Positions 1 through 11,084 of a DNA stretch of 64,000 bases are shown piece by piece (the stretch's first letter is position 1; every line of letters begins with the position of its first letter). The stretch is from Calliopum simillimum. Lineage: Eukaryota; Arthropoda; Insecta; Diptera; Lauxaniidae. The stretch is from the NCBI GenBank assembly GCA_951812925.1, contig OX638371.1, positions 47,466,101-47,530,100 of the forward strand. Direction: 5' to 3'. Made by a program: the position numbers and the translations under genes. The notes under the pieces are model-generated. The model was not told where the DNA came from, made no database searches, and saw nothing but the letters and a program-made list of their open reading frames with translations.

Positions 1-943
1 GTTTCAAAGTTAAGAAAAGAGATTTATTTTAAATTTTTTCTTAATTTTAAATTTGGTAATAAACCATTTTGGTAGTCATATTTTCTAAACTAATTTGGGA
101 TCGCTAAACACGAAAATATCATTTATTTTCGTTATAGTGCGTTTTTGGGCTGTTCCAGCAGAGATAATCGAAAAAATTTCAATCAAGTTGTCGTGAATTG
201 CACAAAGATGTGAAATTGCACGTGAGCATTTACTGAATAAGAAAAAATAGTTTTAAAAATCGGTTCATGGCATGGTTTTTGAAATGAGGTCGAAAAACGG
301 TATTTTAAAATGGTCATAACTTTTTGAAAAAAAGTCGCACAAACAAATTTTATAGCTCATTTTGAAGGCAAAAAGCAGTGATGCATTTAATAACAACTAG
401 CAATACATTTCCTTGCATCCAATAAAACAGCGATTAAAAGAAAAAAATTAAAATACTTATTTCTTTTCCAACATTGAGACCGGCTCCATACCTTAAAACT
501 TAATATTTTTAAATATTTTTTTTTGTTAAATTAATTGAAATTTAATCTCCTGCAATATTAGAATTCACGAACAAATATTCCACCTATGATCGAAAACCGG
601 CTGGGTTTTTTCCACTACCGATTCCAAATTTTATTTTGAGATTTTATTCTTTTGACCTCTGATTTCAGGAAATGGACGGGGAGCAAACAAATTTAAAACT
701 TTGCACATTTCATATATCTTGTAGGCGCTCTAATATACATAATAAAGCTCCCTGAGACATAAGCATAAAATTTATGACTTTCACTTGTCTTCAGCCACAA
801 AAAGATCAAAGATACTATTGAAATGGTAATTGTACTGAAAAGATTATTTTTGGTGGATTTACAGAGGTTAAAGCAACGTTGGTAACGTTATGCAAATGTG
901 TTGGTATAGTTACGCATACGAATTTCTATAAATAAATTAGAGG
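1..943. other. A+T-rich DNA, no gene recognised
   Basis: No coding region, RNA gene or element boundary could be supported here. The only notable motif is GTTGGTAACGTTA at 878-890, which recurs twice further on (1,665-1,677 and 1,820-1,832). Confidence 0.6.
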
Positions 944-1349
944 TATTCACGATCTAGAGTAACGTCCTGAGTAACAGAGTAACAGGGTAATAGTGCACAA
1001 CCACAACAACAAAATATACGTAAGTTACTCTGTTACTCTTTTACCCTTTTAGTCAAGGTATTTTCTAGTGTAAAATAATCTTACACTTTTGCCTTTTTTT
1101 TACTATTTCTATTTCTATAGAAACGTTTGAACTTGTTTATGATTGAGAGGCAATTTTCGTTCATCAATAATAAAAATTTGAATGAGAGCAAAATATTCAA
1201 TTAAAAAAATTTTTTTTTTGTTGGCAGCTAAAATTATTTTGAGAAACAAAAAGCAAATATAAGTGCAAAGTATTGAGTATGCTCACTATTCAGAGTAACT
1301 GAGTTCACTTTTACCCTGTTACTCAGCTTGTTACTCCAGATCGTGAATA
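944..1349. mobile_element. Small foldback (MITE-like) element
   Basis: The two ends are inverted copies of each other. The left end reads TATTCACGATCTAGAGTAAC and the right end, reverse-complemented, reads TATTCACGATCTGGAGTAAC. Both ends then carry GAGTAACAG-type repeats. The interior is A+T-rich and has no coding potential. This fits a non-autonomous inverted-repeat element of about 400 bp. I could not define a target-site duplication, so the superfamily is unknown. Confidence 0.6.
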
Positions 1350-2160
1350 ACAATATTGTAAGTACAGCAAATTAATCCAAACATTGAAAAAGATGAAAAT
1401 TTTATGCTCCAAGATCTTCGATACATCTATTTTTTTTTTTTTTTTGGAAATTACGATTACGCTCAAACTGATTAAGCTGTATGTGTGAAACTTGGCACAG
1501 ACAATACTGAGAGTCGTGGTCTGATTAGAATTAAAAATGAGCGTGATCGGTTAATGTTCAGGCCCACCTTGTAAGGAATTTTTACCTCTTTCAACACCAC
1601 TCAGGGCGTAGATTCAGAAGAAATTTTAGTAAAAAATACGACTTATGATTTTTGATTAAAAAATGTTGGTAACGTTACACATATTTAGTGGCTATGATCC
1701 CCATGGTAGATAATTTTAAAATTGATTCAGAAAAAAGAGTGAAAATACTCGAAAAAAAATGAATGCAGATTAATAATTCATCCACTAACTTCCGCTACAA
1801 GAAACTTTTAATATATTTCGTTGGTAACGTTACGCTTTTTTTTGCGGTTCAATTCACTGCCCACAAATATGCATAAGAAACTGTTTTTCCTTCAAAATAT
1901 CTATCTAAATCCTTAATGTCAAATATTTTCTTTCTGAGGAAATCAAAATTGCATCAATACAATAAAAAAAATTTAATTTTTACCTTCTTTTCGGGACTTG
2001 TTTGTTTTTGTCATTTTTTTTCTTTTCGCAAGCAAGTGTAAGTTTTTAGTAAAAAAACACCCCAGAAACCAACTTTTATACTTGACAGTTTTATTTTTCG
2101 ACAGCATTAGATGTATACTTATGAAATATGGGTAAATGAGTGGGAGATTTAAAGAAAAAA
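1350..2160. other. A+T-rich DNA with two GTTGGTAACGTTA sites
   Basis: No gene is supported. The 13-mer GTTGGTAACGTTA occurs at 1,665-1,677 and 1,820-1,832. At both places it extends into the perfect palindrome GTAACGTTAC. Confidence 0.5.
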
Positions 2161-2164
2161 CTCG

Positions 2165-3470
2165 TAGGGGTGGTACCTTTGGCCTGGCCAAACACTAAGT
2201 ACCCTACACTGCATTTCAAGTATATTATTAAACACTTAGTTGATAAATACTATACAATATTCTTGTACATAATAGAAAATAGAAAACAAAAAAACACTTT
2301 TTAAAAATTTTATTATGAAAAAACTATTATATTTATTGAAAAAATTTCTTTTGAACATTGTTAAATATTGTCCAAAAAATATGAAAAAAATTTAATTTTT
2401 TTTATTTTTAGTTTCCCTTGGCTGCTGTAGAGGGCGTCATTCAAAAGTTACTTTTCAAACTGGTAGGAAATTTTTCTCCGAATCTACTCGACGGATTTGA
2501 AAAAACCAAAAAGCATTCGATTAATCATACAAAATATTAAACAATAAACTTCTGAAAATTTTAAAAAATACGCCCCCCTTTTTTTACGGGGCATTTGAGG
2601 TTAAGTCTCTCAATTTTTTCGCATTTTTCATAAATATTCATACAAAAACTTCAAAATATACAAAAGTATGAATTTTAAAGGCTTATTGTACAGTTTTGGG
2701 TCTCAAGAATAAAATCCATTTCGAATTTTTCAAAAATCTGTTACAGGAGGTCTAAAATATTTCCTACCGTTTATAAAGTAACTTTTGGATGGCGCCCTCT
2801 ACAGCAGCTATGGGAAACTAAAAATAAAAATTTTTTTCATATTTCTTAAACAGTGTTTAACAATGTCCAAAAGAAATTTTGTCAATAAATATAATAGTTT
2901 TTTCAATATAAAATTTTTAAAAAGTGTTTTTCTTTTCAATTACAAAAGCGAATGTCCCCTTAAAATAAATTGTTTTATTCTTCCGTAACTCGTAGGAGAG
3001 CTTAAGAACAAATTGCTTATATGGGAAGTGCTACGACCCCTAGTTCTACTTCGCTTCCTTTTTAATGTCCTTAGTGTTTGAGTGAAATTTAGTTAGATAA
3101 TCTCAAAAAACACTTCCAGTACATCATTTCGAACTTTTGCTTATATGGATGGTGCCAGGCCCTCTTGTCCGAGTTCACGTGGTTTTTTTTTTAGAGCTTG
3201 AATTTATTGATTTGAGTATTTGTGTGCAATTTGGTTGGGTTATCTCAAAAAACGCCTTCAGTATAACATTTTTAAAATTTTGCTTATATGGGAGGTACCA
3301 CGCCCTCTTGTCCGAAGTCGCCTAGTTTTTTTTTCAGAGCTTGCATTTATTGCTTTTAGTATTTGAGTGCAATTTGGTTGGGTTATCTCAAAAAACGCCT
3401 TCAGCCAGCCAGCTAGACAGACAGACGGTCATTGCTATATCGACTCAGGAGGTGACGCAGTCAAAATCCC
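2165..3470 (+). repeat. R repeat copy 1 (GCCACGCCC array), split by a foldback
   Basis: The repeat starts with 'GGTGGTACCTTTGGCCTGGC' and 'ACCCTACACTGCATTTCAAG', which also open the copy at 9,060. Imperfect tandem units of roughly 110-150 bp follow, each with 'CTTATATGGGAGGTGCCACG' or a variant, 'GAGCTTGCATTTAT' and 'GGTTATCTCAAAAAACGC'. The repeat ends at 'CAGCCAGCCAGCTAGACAGA'. About 765 bp of foreign sequence (about 2,227-2,992) interrupts it exactly where the copy at 9,120 is continuous. It encodes nothing convincing. Confidence 0.75.
2281..2943. mobile_element. Foldback MITE, copy 1 ('GGCTGCTGTAGAGGGCG' family)
   Basis: Inverted arms of about 190 bp frame a centre of about 300 bp. The left arm contains GTTTCCCTTGGCTGCTGTAG, and its inverse lies at 2,790-2,820. 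Outer parts of the arms (AACACTTTTTAAAAATTTTA) also pair. A second copy, itself disrupted, lies at 55,024-56,246. It interrupts repeat R, so it inserted after R. There is no coding potential and no clear target duplication. Confidence 0.75.
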
Positions 3471-4328
3471 ATTGATCGAAAATTTTAAGTTCACTTTAAT
3501 TCGTTGAAATGTTGACTTTTTAAATTGTGAATGATCAGTGATGAAAAAAAATTATTTTTCGTCGAAAATAAAAAAAACAATAGCCAAATCAAAATCGCCA
3601 AGCGCTAAAATAAAAACAGCCATTTTAGGCTAAAAATAGCCAAAACGGCAACGCTGCTTATAGTTATTTAAAATTAAACTGGCCTGCAATAATTTTCATT
3701 TCACGATTAATAGAGGAATTTTTTTTTGTGCGCTTCATTTAATTTTAATTAAACATGAAAATTATGACCTGGCAGGATTGCTGTATATGGAAATATTATT
3801 TACGGAAAAACTAAGATCAATCGATGTAATTTTGTTCACTGCATACGTTATCAAAGTAAGCTCGGGGTATTGAAAAGTCCTGTGCAAACATAGTTTGAAA
3901 TGCATATTGGCAGAGTTAGACGAAACTTTAATTGTGTCAGTTGTAGGGCTTATAATATTTCGCTTTATTTTTTATTAGCTGCTGCGAGCATGTTTTTTCT
4001 AATTCTATGAACAGTTCTTTTTATTTTATGTTTGGAACGATGGTATTGTCCATTTGTTGTTGTTTCCTTTGCCTAAAAAGGATGTTGTCAAAAAAAAGTA
4101 AACAATCAAAAACGAATATGGAGGCCCAAAATGTAAGTTAATTCTGTAAGCATAATCTTTTAAACAACTTGAATTTTTGGTGTCCTTTTGGCATTTCGCA
4201 GAGGAAAATACTTTTAATATATTAAAATGGGCTCCCGGAAAAATAACGCCATACACGGTGCTCCTGAGAAGGGTTTACCAAAATGATCATAATAGATATA
4301 TCCGATGGCTATATCTTCGAAATCAGGG
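3471..4328. other. A+T-rich DNA, nothing recognised
   Basis: No supported gene. A short 'AGCCAAAA/TAGCCAAA' cluster occurs near 3,570-3,650. A possible splice-like pair (GTAAGT near 4,133, TTTCGCAG near 4,200) is present, but the sequence around it does not give a recognisable protein. Confidence 0.4.
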
Positions 4329-5730
4329 CTTAATGTTACATCACCGACTGTTGTTGTTTTTTTTTTTATTTTTTTTGCCCAAATAGGGCTCTGGGAATTA
4401 ATTACAACAACAACAACAACAACCTCTGAGCGCATCTACTTTCGGAGATATAGCCATCGGAAGATCGGGATATATCTTTTATAAAAATCGATATAAGTTG
4501 GGAACCCCTGGATGGATTTCAAAAATATTGGTGTCATATGAAAGATATTTTACTGGGCTATATAATTGCCCTGCAAAGCTTTTCAATTTGAGTGATAGTT
4601 TTCGAGATATGACAATTTTTCAAAATTTAACCCCATTTTTTTTCGCAAAAAACCGTAATTTTTCCAAAAAAATGTGTTATTAACCTATAATTTTAATAAC
4701 TAAATTAGGAAGCCTAATTTATTTCCTTTCATTTGATATACGACATGTATCTGAAATTGCATCATTAATAAATTTTTATAGAAAAAAACAAAAATGGACC
4801 AAATCAATTTTCTTCAAATTTGGAACTTTAAACAACAACAATGCTAAAACAGACAACAACAACTTTACTACTACTACAACAACAGTAATTTTACATAAGA
4901 GTAGGGGTAATTGGGCGGCCTGCGGCCGCAGCTCAGAATTTAAAACTCCCAAAAATCCGACACCGGCTACGCGGCGGCCTTTGGCCGCGGATCAGTCTAT
5001 AATATATCCAACACATAGTTTGCTAGCCAAATTGCGCGCGCAATTTTTAATAAAAATTTTAAATTTTTTAATATAATAAGTAGCTGATCCTCTTTGTTGT
5101 TGTTGTTGTTGTTGTTGTTGTAGTAGTAGTATCCAAGTTGTTGTTGTAGTAGTTGTTGTTGTTTTTGTTGTTGTTGCTGTGTTGTTGTAGTTGTTGTTGT
5201 TGTTGTTTGTTCTGGCATTGTTGTTGTTTAAAGTTCCTAATTTCAAGAAAATTGATTTGGTCTATTTTTGTTTTTTTCTATAAAAAGTTATTTATGATAC
5301 AATTTCAGATACATGTTGTATATCAAATGAAAGGAAATAAATTAGACTTCCTAATTTAGTTATTAAAATTATAGGTTAATAACACATTTTTTGGGAAAAA
5401 TAACGGTTTTTTGTGAAAAAAATGGGGTTAAATTTTGAAAAATTGTCATATCTCGAAAACAGTCACTTAAATTGAAAAACTTTGTAGGGCAATTATATAG
5501 CCTGATAAAATACCTTTCATATGACACCAATATTTTTGAAATCCATCCAGAGGTTCCCGATTTACCGATTTTTATAAAAGATATATCCCGATCTTCCTAT
5601 GGCTACATCTCCGAAAGTAGATGCGCTCAGAGGTTGTTGTTGTTGTTGTTGTTGTAATTAATTCCCAGAGCCCTATTTGGGCAAAAAAAATAAAAAAAAA
5701 AACAACAACAGTCGGTGATGTAACATTAAG
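4329..5730. mobile_element. Family-A foldback element, copy 1 (full length)
   Basis: Two long arms of about 650 bp are inverted copies of each other. The ends read CTTAATGTTACATCACCGAC and its inverse. Moving inward, each arm has a poly-T/A tract, 'GCCCAAATAGGGCTCTGGGA', a CAA/TTG trinucleotide tract, and 'AGATATAGCCATCGGAAGAT'. The centre near 4,915-4,990 is unusually G+C-rich, with GGCGGCCTGCGGCCGCAG-type palindromes. There is no transposase. The trinucleotide tracts read as poly-Gln/Asn or poly-Leu/Cys but are simple repeats, not genes. A half copy (11,085-11,757) and another full copy (15,416-16,756) lie in this window, and a distant relative is at 54,548. Confidence 0.8.
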
Positions 5731-5939
5731 CCGAAATATCTTTGGGGTCGAGCTTATTTTCAGTGTCATAACAGCAGTACTATAGACGTTTAGTTTGATT
5801 AAAGATTAACGAAATATTGTTACAAAAAATATGTAAAATTAGGTGGGCCGCAGAATATCCCCGTGCGTATTGTCAACAAATAAAAAAATATGGGGGCACG
5901 TTTTCTGTCTTTTTGTACTATAGATATGTATAGATTTAC

Positions 5940-6175
5940 CTTAGTTTTTCCAGTCCAAGAACTGCATAATGATCTTGATTTTTCCATTCCTTCGGATCCA
6001 AGGATTTTAAATAATTAATATCAACGGGCAATTCGGCACACAGCTTATCGTAGGAATTGCTTTGTGATATACGCTCATATTTTCTGTTGGTTTTTAAAAG
6101 TTGAAAGACAACTCCTACTCTTTCAATTTTGATTTCACCGGTTAAGAACCTGCAATTTATTTTAATACTTTCCAT
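5940..6175 (-). pseudogene. DNAJC2 / Zuotin-like exon 1 (left-arm copy)
   Basis: The reading frame begins MESIKINCRF and ends LDPKEWKNQDHYAVLGLEKL, directly followed by a splice donor (AAG|GTAAAT). This matches the N-terminus of DNAJC2/MPP11, the ribosome-associated J-protein, up to the first turn of its J domain; 'WKNQDHYAVLGL' is the diagnostic stretch. About 79 residues are present out of a protein of roughly 600, so the HPD motif, charged region and SANT domains are all missing. An acceptor-like TATTACAG lies just before the ATG. No later exon follows: the arm ends about 200 bp beyond and meets family-A copy 1. This copy mirrors the one at 22,581. I call it a stranded gene fragment, not a working gene. 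Confidence 0.8.
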
Positions 6176-6179
6176 AACT

Positions 6180-7053
6180 CTATATCTGTAATATATATAA
6201 ATATAAAGCTCAAATGTTCTAAATTTTTTAGAATACACTATTTTGACGTACACGAACGAGGTTGAAGTAAAAAGTCAATTCCAAACGTTCCACTTTGACG
6301 TACAAAGTTAGTTCCAAACGTTCCACTTTGAATTACAAAGTCAATTCCAAACGTTCCACTTGGAATTTATAGTGTTGCCACACAAAATTTTTTTGGGAAA
6401 CAAAAATTTAATGAAAAAAACCAGGGTATTGTTTTCGATAACAAAAACCACTGAGCCGTCTAAAACACAGCCAAAAATAGTAAATAAAGAAAAACCACAG
6501 CATAAACTTATGTCGTTTTCCATTGGGAAATCTAGATTTTGCTCTCAGATCAAAAACTTTTCTTGCTGAATGGAACACAAAAACAGACCAAGTATTTTGT
6601 TTTTGCTGGGGCGGATGACGGGTACAAATATTATGACATTTCTGGTAACAGACAAGGTTGTAGTAGTGTATTGTTCGTCAAATTATTGGACGTTTGAATT
6701 TTGAAAATTAAAAATAAATAAACAAACGCTTTTTAAAATATTAAAAAATTTAATAAATCTCTGTTGGAATTGGGAGAAAACTTGGGTATGGAATACACCT
6801 ATAACTAGTAATTATCTGAATGGTAAATATTAAAATTTTGAATTCCAAAAATGCGTGCTCTTAGCTTTTGAATAATAGCTTTTTAGCCAATGATGGAGGA
6901 CTAATTGATATCTTTGACTTGGAATCAGTGGAAAATGTGCCACCAAGGGACATGCGTTTTAATATTTTGTTCATTTTATTGATGTAATTTTAACCCTCTT
7001 ACCACCAATGTAGATAAACTAGAGCAAGGAAAGTAAGAATTTTGGTTTTAAGT
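6180..7053. other. Arm sequence with no recognised gene
   Basis: This is A+T-rich and mirrored at about 21,703-22,576. It includes two or three copies of 'TTCCAAACGTTCCACTT' at 6,270-6,365. It also has the dispersed motif TTTTCCATTGGGAAATCTAG near 6,517, which partly recurs near 10,340. No coding region is supported. Confidence 0.5.
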
Positions 7054-7650
7054 TGAGGAGTGATTTTTCAAAAGGGCGTAAAACCACTTCCAACCTCGAA
7101 CAAACCTAAGAATGCCATCGCCATTACCATTCTAAAATGCATCCTCTAGTTCAAAATTCATCACAAAAAATGCATTTTTCCAAGGTAAAATCGTGATCAA
7201 AAGTCGCATTTCAGAACAAAAGGGCTTATTTCCATATAATTTCATAGAAATTTTTAAAATTTGATACAAAAAGGCGTATTTCGAATAGTGGCCAAAAAAA
7301 CTTTTTATATTTTTTATATGTCTCAGGCTATATAGGTGCTTACATACCATGCCTATAGACATCAGAATAAACTTCCAAATGGTGAAATAAGAGTGATTTC
7401 GAAACAAAAGGGCTTATTTCCAAACATTTCAGAACAAAAGGGTTTATTTCCAAATGTTTTTTACTTTTTGCAATTACTACAAATATGTTACAACAAAAAT
7501 GTTAAGGGGATTAGAGTCTTTGGTCAACTCGCTATAACACTGGAGACATTAAAAAAAAATAAATTATTGTAAACAGCCCATTAAAGTTTTTCCTCAGTAC
7601 CGAAAATTTGTTTAACATGGTTTTACGCCCTTTTGAAAAATCACTCCTCA
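7054..7650. mobile_element. Foldback element C, left-arm copy
   Basis: A perfect terminal inverted repeat of 33 bp starts TGAGGAGTGATTTTTCAAAA at 7,054-7,086 and is inverted at 7,618-7,650. Inside are repeated 'GGGCTTATTTCCAAA'-type units. Short reading frames inside are chance. The element is mirrored at 21,106-21,702, so it was in place before the large inverted duplication. Confidence 0.75.
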
Positions 7651-7799
7651 GTTAATATTGGACTGGAAAACACGAATCTATAGTCCGTTTGTTGATATAT
7701 TTTCTTTTTGTACCTAAAAATTAAAAAAAAGAAAGGCTGCCTGTGGACTGCTATATCGGATAAAGCGTAAGAAAAAAAGACGGTGTACATTTTATGCTG

Positions 7800-8172
7800 G
7801 AATTAGCCAAGAAGTAGCGTTTTGTAATGTAACGTCACGGTTGCTTGTCAACGTAGCATCGATTAGTGAAAACGGTAGGCAACGTTCGATGTCACCTTAC
7901 AACTTAAAAATTACTTGAAAAATTCCAGTTTTTGTAAACAAGCATCCATTGTTATACTTATTTTAATTAATTTGCTCAAAAAATTCCATTTATAACATCC
8001 AAATTTAATTTATTTTATCTAACAACGTAGCGCGAAGTTTGAAAATCTAATTTCAACAGGTCTCAACGTTGCGTACCGCTACTTTACGATTTCACTAATC
8101 GCTTACACGCTTCTGCCATTTGATAGATTTTGACAGAAGTCACGTTACGTAACGCTACTTCTTGGCTAATTC
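7800..8172. mobile_element. Foldback element D, left-arm copy
   Basis: The inverted ends GAATTAGCCAAGAAGTAGCG and its complement frame 373 bp. Subterminal 'AACGTAGC', 'CACTAATCG' and 'GGTAGGCAACGTT'-type motifs also occur in inverted pairs. No coding potential. Mirrored at 20,582-20,956. Confidence 0.75.
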
Positions 8173-8590
8173 TACCATTACACATGAGATAAAATTCAGT
8201 TTTTATTGAACACAGAAGACCAATATTGTAGATCTGGTAAGAAAATGTAAACAAATAATCAGGAAAATGATTTAAACAATCATACTGCACATCAGTTACT
8301 GGATGTTTAGTTTTGTGGCTATGACGATCAGCGTGACCACTGGTATTAGACTGTTTTTATGGTGTAATCGCAATCCGGTTTCGCGGAATATATGGGAATT
8401 CTGCGGAGGATAGATACAAGCTACCAGATGGGTCCCAGATTGCGGAAACTGAACGGCTTCTAGATATATAAGTTAGCTGCAAACACCCGAATAAGGGTCC
8501 GGACATGTAGCAGGTAACCAGCGTTGCGTCTTGAAAAAAAAAAACCCACAATGACCGTAGCTGGCGCTGACAAGGTTCATTGATCCAGCC

Positions 8591-8851
8591 TTAAAATAAG
8601 CATTTTGTCCCAATTTCCCCTGAAATCCTGAAATGCGTTTGACCAAGAATGGCCGACTTCCAGGTCAGCGTCTGCTTCGGATTGGTTGGTTGAAATTGAA
8701 AGTGATTTTGGGCACTAGTATTTGCAGCGCTTGCCGCATTCAGCCTTAAGCTTATCTGCGTGGAAAGTTGCTGAGAAGATAACACTGATGAACCATGGAT
8801 CAAAAATATAACTAAAATAAACAAATTGTAAAAATTTTGAAGGCGAAACAA
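8591..8851 (-). CDS. Unrecognised reading frame with signal-peptide-like start (left arm)
   Basis: An 86-codon frame starts MFRLQNFYNLFILVIFLIHG, a hydrophobic stretch like a signal peptide or membrane anchor. It continues into a Ser/Ala/Asn/Gln-rich segment ending GTKCLF. I do not recognise the family. The mirrored copy at 19,904-20,164 differs by only two residues (S/L near residue 22 and H/R near residue 73). That shows only that the duplication is recent, not that the frame is selected. The following sequence (about 8,350-8,570) is less A+T-rich than its surroundings and could be another piece of the same unknown gene. It may equally be noncoding. Confidence 0.25.
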   Translation of the reverse strand: MFRLQNFYNLFILVIFLIHGSSVLSSQQLSTQISLRLNAASAANTSAQNHFQFQPTNPKQTLTWKSAILGQTHFRISGEIGTKCLF

Positions 8852-9059
8852 TGATCAAAAGTAATTTTTTTTATTTTTTTAAAAATTACAATTATCACAA
8901 ATAATTTTTTACCGACTTCTGACATTCAATGAAACATAGCAGCTCAACGAATAAACTTACAACGCCCAAACTGGCTTTAAAATGTAGACGAGAAAAAGTT
9001 CCAAAGGCTAGTTAAAGCATTTAAGCTTAAAAAAAATTAGCTTTTGAACTAATTAACTA

Positions 9060-9879
9060 GTAAGGGTGGTATCTTTGGCCTGGTCAAAAACTAAATACCC
9101 TACACTGCATTTCAAGTATATTTTTAGGAGAGTATAAGAACAAATTGCTTATATGGGAAGTGCCACGCCCTCACCTCCGAGCTTACCTTGATTTTGCGTA
9201 GAGCTTGCATTTACTGTTCTGAGTGTTTGAGTAAAATTCGGTTAGGTTTTCTTTAAAAAATCTTTCAGTATAGCATTTTGAAACTTTCGCTTACATGGGA
9301 GGTGCCACGCCTTCTAATCCTACATCGCCTACTTTAAGCTCAGAGTTTACAATTAATGTTTTTCGTGTTTGAGTGAAATTTCGTTGGATTATCTCAAAAA
9401 ACACTTTCATTATATAATTTTGAAACATTTTCTTATATGGGAGGTGCCACGCCCTCTTGCCCGAGTTTACCTAGATCTTGCGTATAGCTTGCATTTATAA
9501 ATCCGAGTGTTTGAGTGTAATTTGGTTGGGTTATCTCAAAAAACGCTTTCCGTATAACATTTTGATACTTTTGTTTATATGGGAGGTGCCACGCCCTCTA
9601 GTCCGAATTCGCCTAGTTTTTGCTCAGAGCTTATACTTACTTTTCCTAGTATTTATGTGTATTTTGCTTCTGTTATTGCAAATAATGCTCTTATTATTGC
9701 ATTTTGAATATATTTTTTGTATGGGCGGTAGGCGTGTCCGTTGACCGATTTCGCTCATTTTCAATCCCCCGAGCTAACTTTTACGACGGAGGCAGAATAC
9801 CAAATTTCATTGAATTATGTTGCTCAGTTTTCCCAAAAAATGTATTTCCACACACACCCAGCCAGCCAGACAGACGGAC
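9060..9879 (+). repeat. R repeat copy 2 (GCCACGCCC array), 3' truncated
   Basis: The copy opens with GGGTGGTATCTTTGGCCTGG and 'ACCCTACACTGCATTTCAAG'. It then has four or five imperfect units carrying GGGAGGTGCCACGCCCTCT-like boxes, and ends at CCAGCCAGCCAGACAGACGG. In the right arm the same repeat continues past this point through 'CATGGCTATATCGGCTCAGG' to a 'TACCCTGGGTGTAGGGTATA' end. Here it stops at 9,879 and unrelated DNA follows. Confidence 0.8.
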
Positions 9880-10208
9880 TATATTTTGTACAATCAAAAA
9901 TTTATGTAAATTAAACCAAAACGAAATAATTTAAATTTAATTGTATTTGTTTACATTTCATTTTCAATTTGTGACAAAAACGGTTGTCAAAAACATAAAA
10001 GTCATTAAGCAATTGTACCAATCACAAATGAAAAAAATAAAATCAGTCACAATAGACTATTGGAAATCAATCGTGCAATAGGTTTTTGTCTTGCAAATTT
10101 GGTCTTGCTTACAAGACTCTTGCTTTTAAAAATTCAATAGAATTTGTTTTTGTAATTTGAAATAATTTTGCATTTGCTACGATGCAACAAGATCGTGAAT
10201 ACGGCTAA
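9880..10208. other. Left-arm-specific segment replacing the R repeat end
   Basis: These 330 bp have no counterpart in the right arm, where 18,246-18,879 holds different DNA. It is A+T-rich with no gene. Its last bases (AAGATCGTGAATA) resemble the end of the foldback at 944-1,349, so it may be filler or an element remnant. Confidence 0.5.
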
Positions 10209-11078
10209 TATTTATTTATTGTCATATGCTTGTCATTCTGGCAGCTGCTCTACATGCTTGTAATAGTGTGAGTGCGAGCAAATGAAATCTGAGAAAAATC
10301 TAGATTTGAAAAAATTGATCTGAGATCAAAAAATTTTGCTCTAGATTTCCCAATGGAACGCAAATTGTATGTAATATATTTTGATCTGGATCAAAAAAAG
10401 ATTGCTCTTTTTTGCCGATGAGGTTTCATCGCAAGAGCGGATAAATTCTGGCTATGAAAATTGAAGCGTCGATAAAAACAAGGAAATTTATTATTAAATT
10501 GTAGTGGAAATACCATAAATTAAATTATGAAATAAATTATTCCATCCACTGAAAAGACAACTATAGAATATTTTGTTACTATTTTACAAAAAGAATTTAC
10601 TTTTGTGTATAAAATTCTACAGTAGCTGCATCTAAAATTACAAATGTATATGCAAATTGGCTTAGAAGTTATTTAATATTAGAATTAAATTTTTAAGCTT
10701 TCTTTCAACCGCAACCTTATTTGAAATAATGAAAACAACCCTTAATGCACAAAAACAAATCATATTCCTCTTTAATTTCATCATCCGAGCGATGTGCACT
10801 CAATGAAATCTTTTTTTGAAATGAAAACACGCTTACAGAAAAATGTATTTGCTTTTTTGGTTTTCTTCAAAGTTTTTGACAAATTATTTGAAGAAGCGCT
10901 CTCTCAATCAAAAACACGTCATTCCATACAAATTTTTTTTGAAGGCAAAATTAGTGATGCCAAACAAATTCGAATTCATCAAATAATTTCTTGCAATTTG
11001 ATAGTCTGTACACCCCAATTTTTACATTTTCGTAGTATACTTCTTGGTGTTTTATATAATTTAAAATGCTTAAGTCGG
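10209..11078. other. Arm sequence upstream of the ICA69 exon, no gene recognised
   Basis: This is mirrored at about 17,351-18,245. It carries the motif 'GATTTCCCAATGGAA' near 10,345. In the right arm the same DNA lies on the 5' side of the ICA69 exon, so it may be ICA69 intron or upstream DNA. A frame of about 95 residues before 11,078 matches no protein I know. Confidence 0.45.
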
Positions 11079-11084
11079 GGAACA

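Noticed and set aside
944..1349. GAGTAACAG repeats as a telomere-like or CRISPR-like array
   Set aside because: The repeats are few, unequal and lie only in the ends of an inverted-repeat element. No spacer structure and no cas genes exist, and the genome is eukaryotic.
4992..5246. Reading frames rich in Gln, Asn and Thr (also 5,153-5,359, 15,746-15,946, 15,887-16,105)
   Set aside because: They are translations of CAA/TTG trinucleotide tracts in family-A elements, open on both strands, with no protein-like sequence around them.
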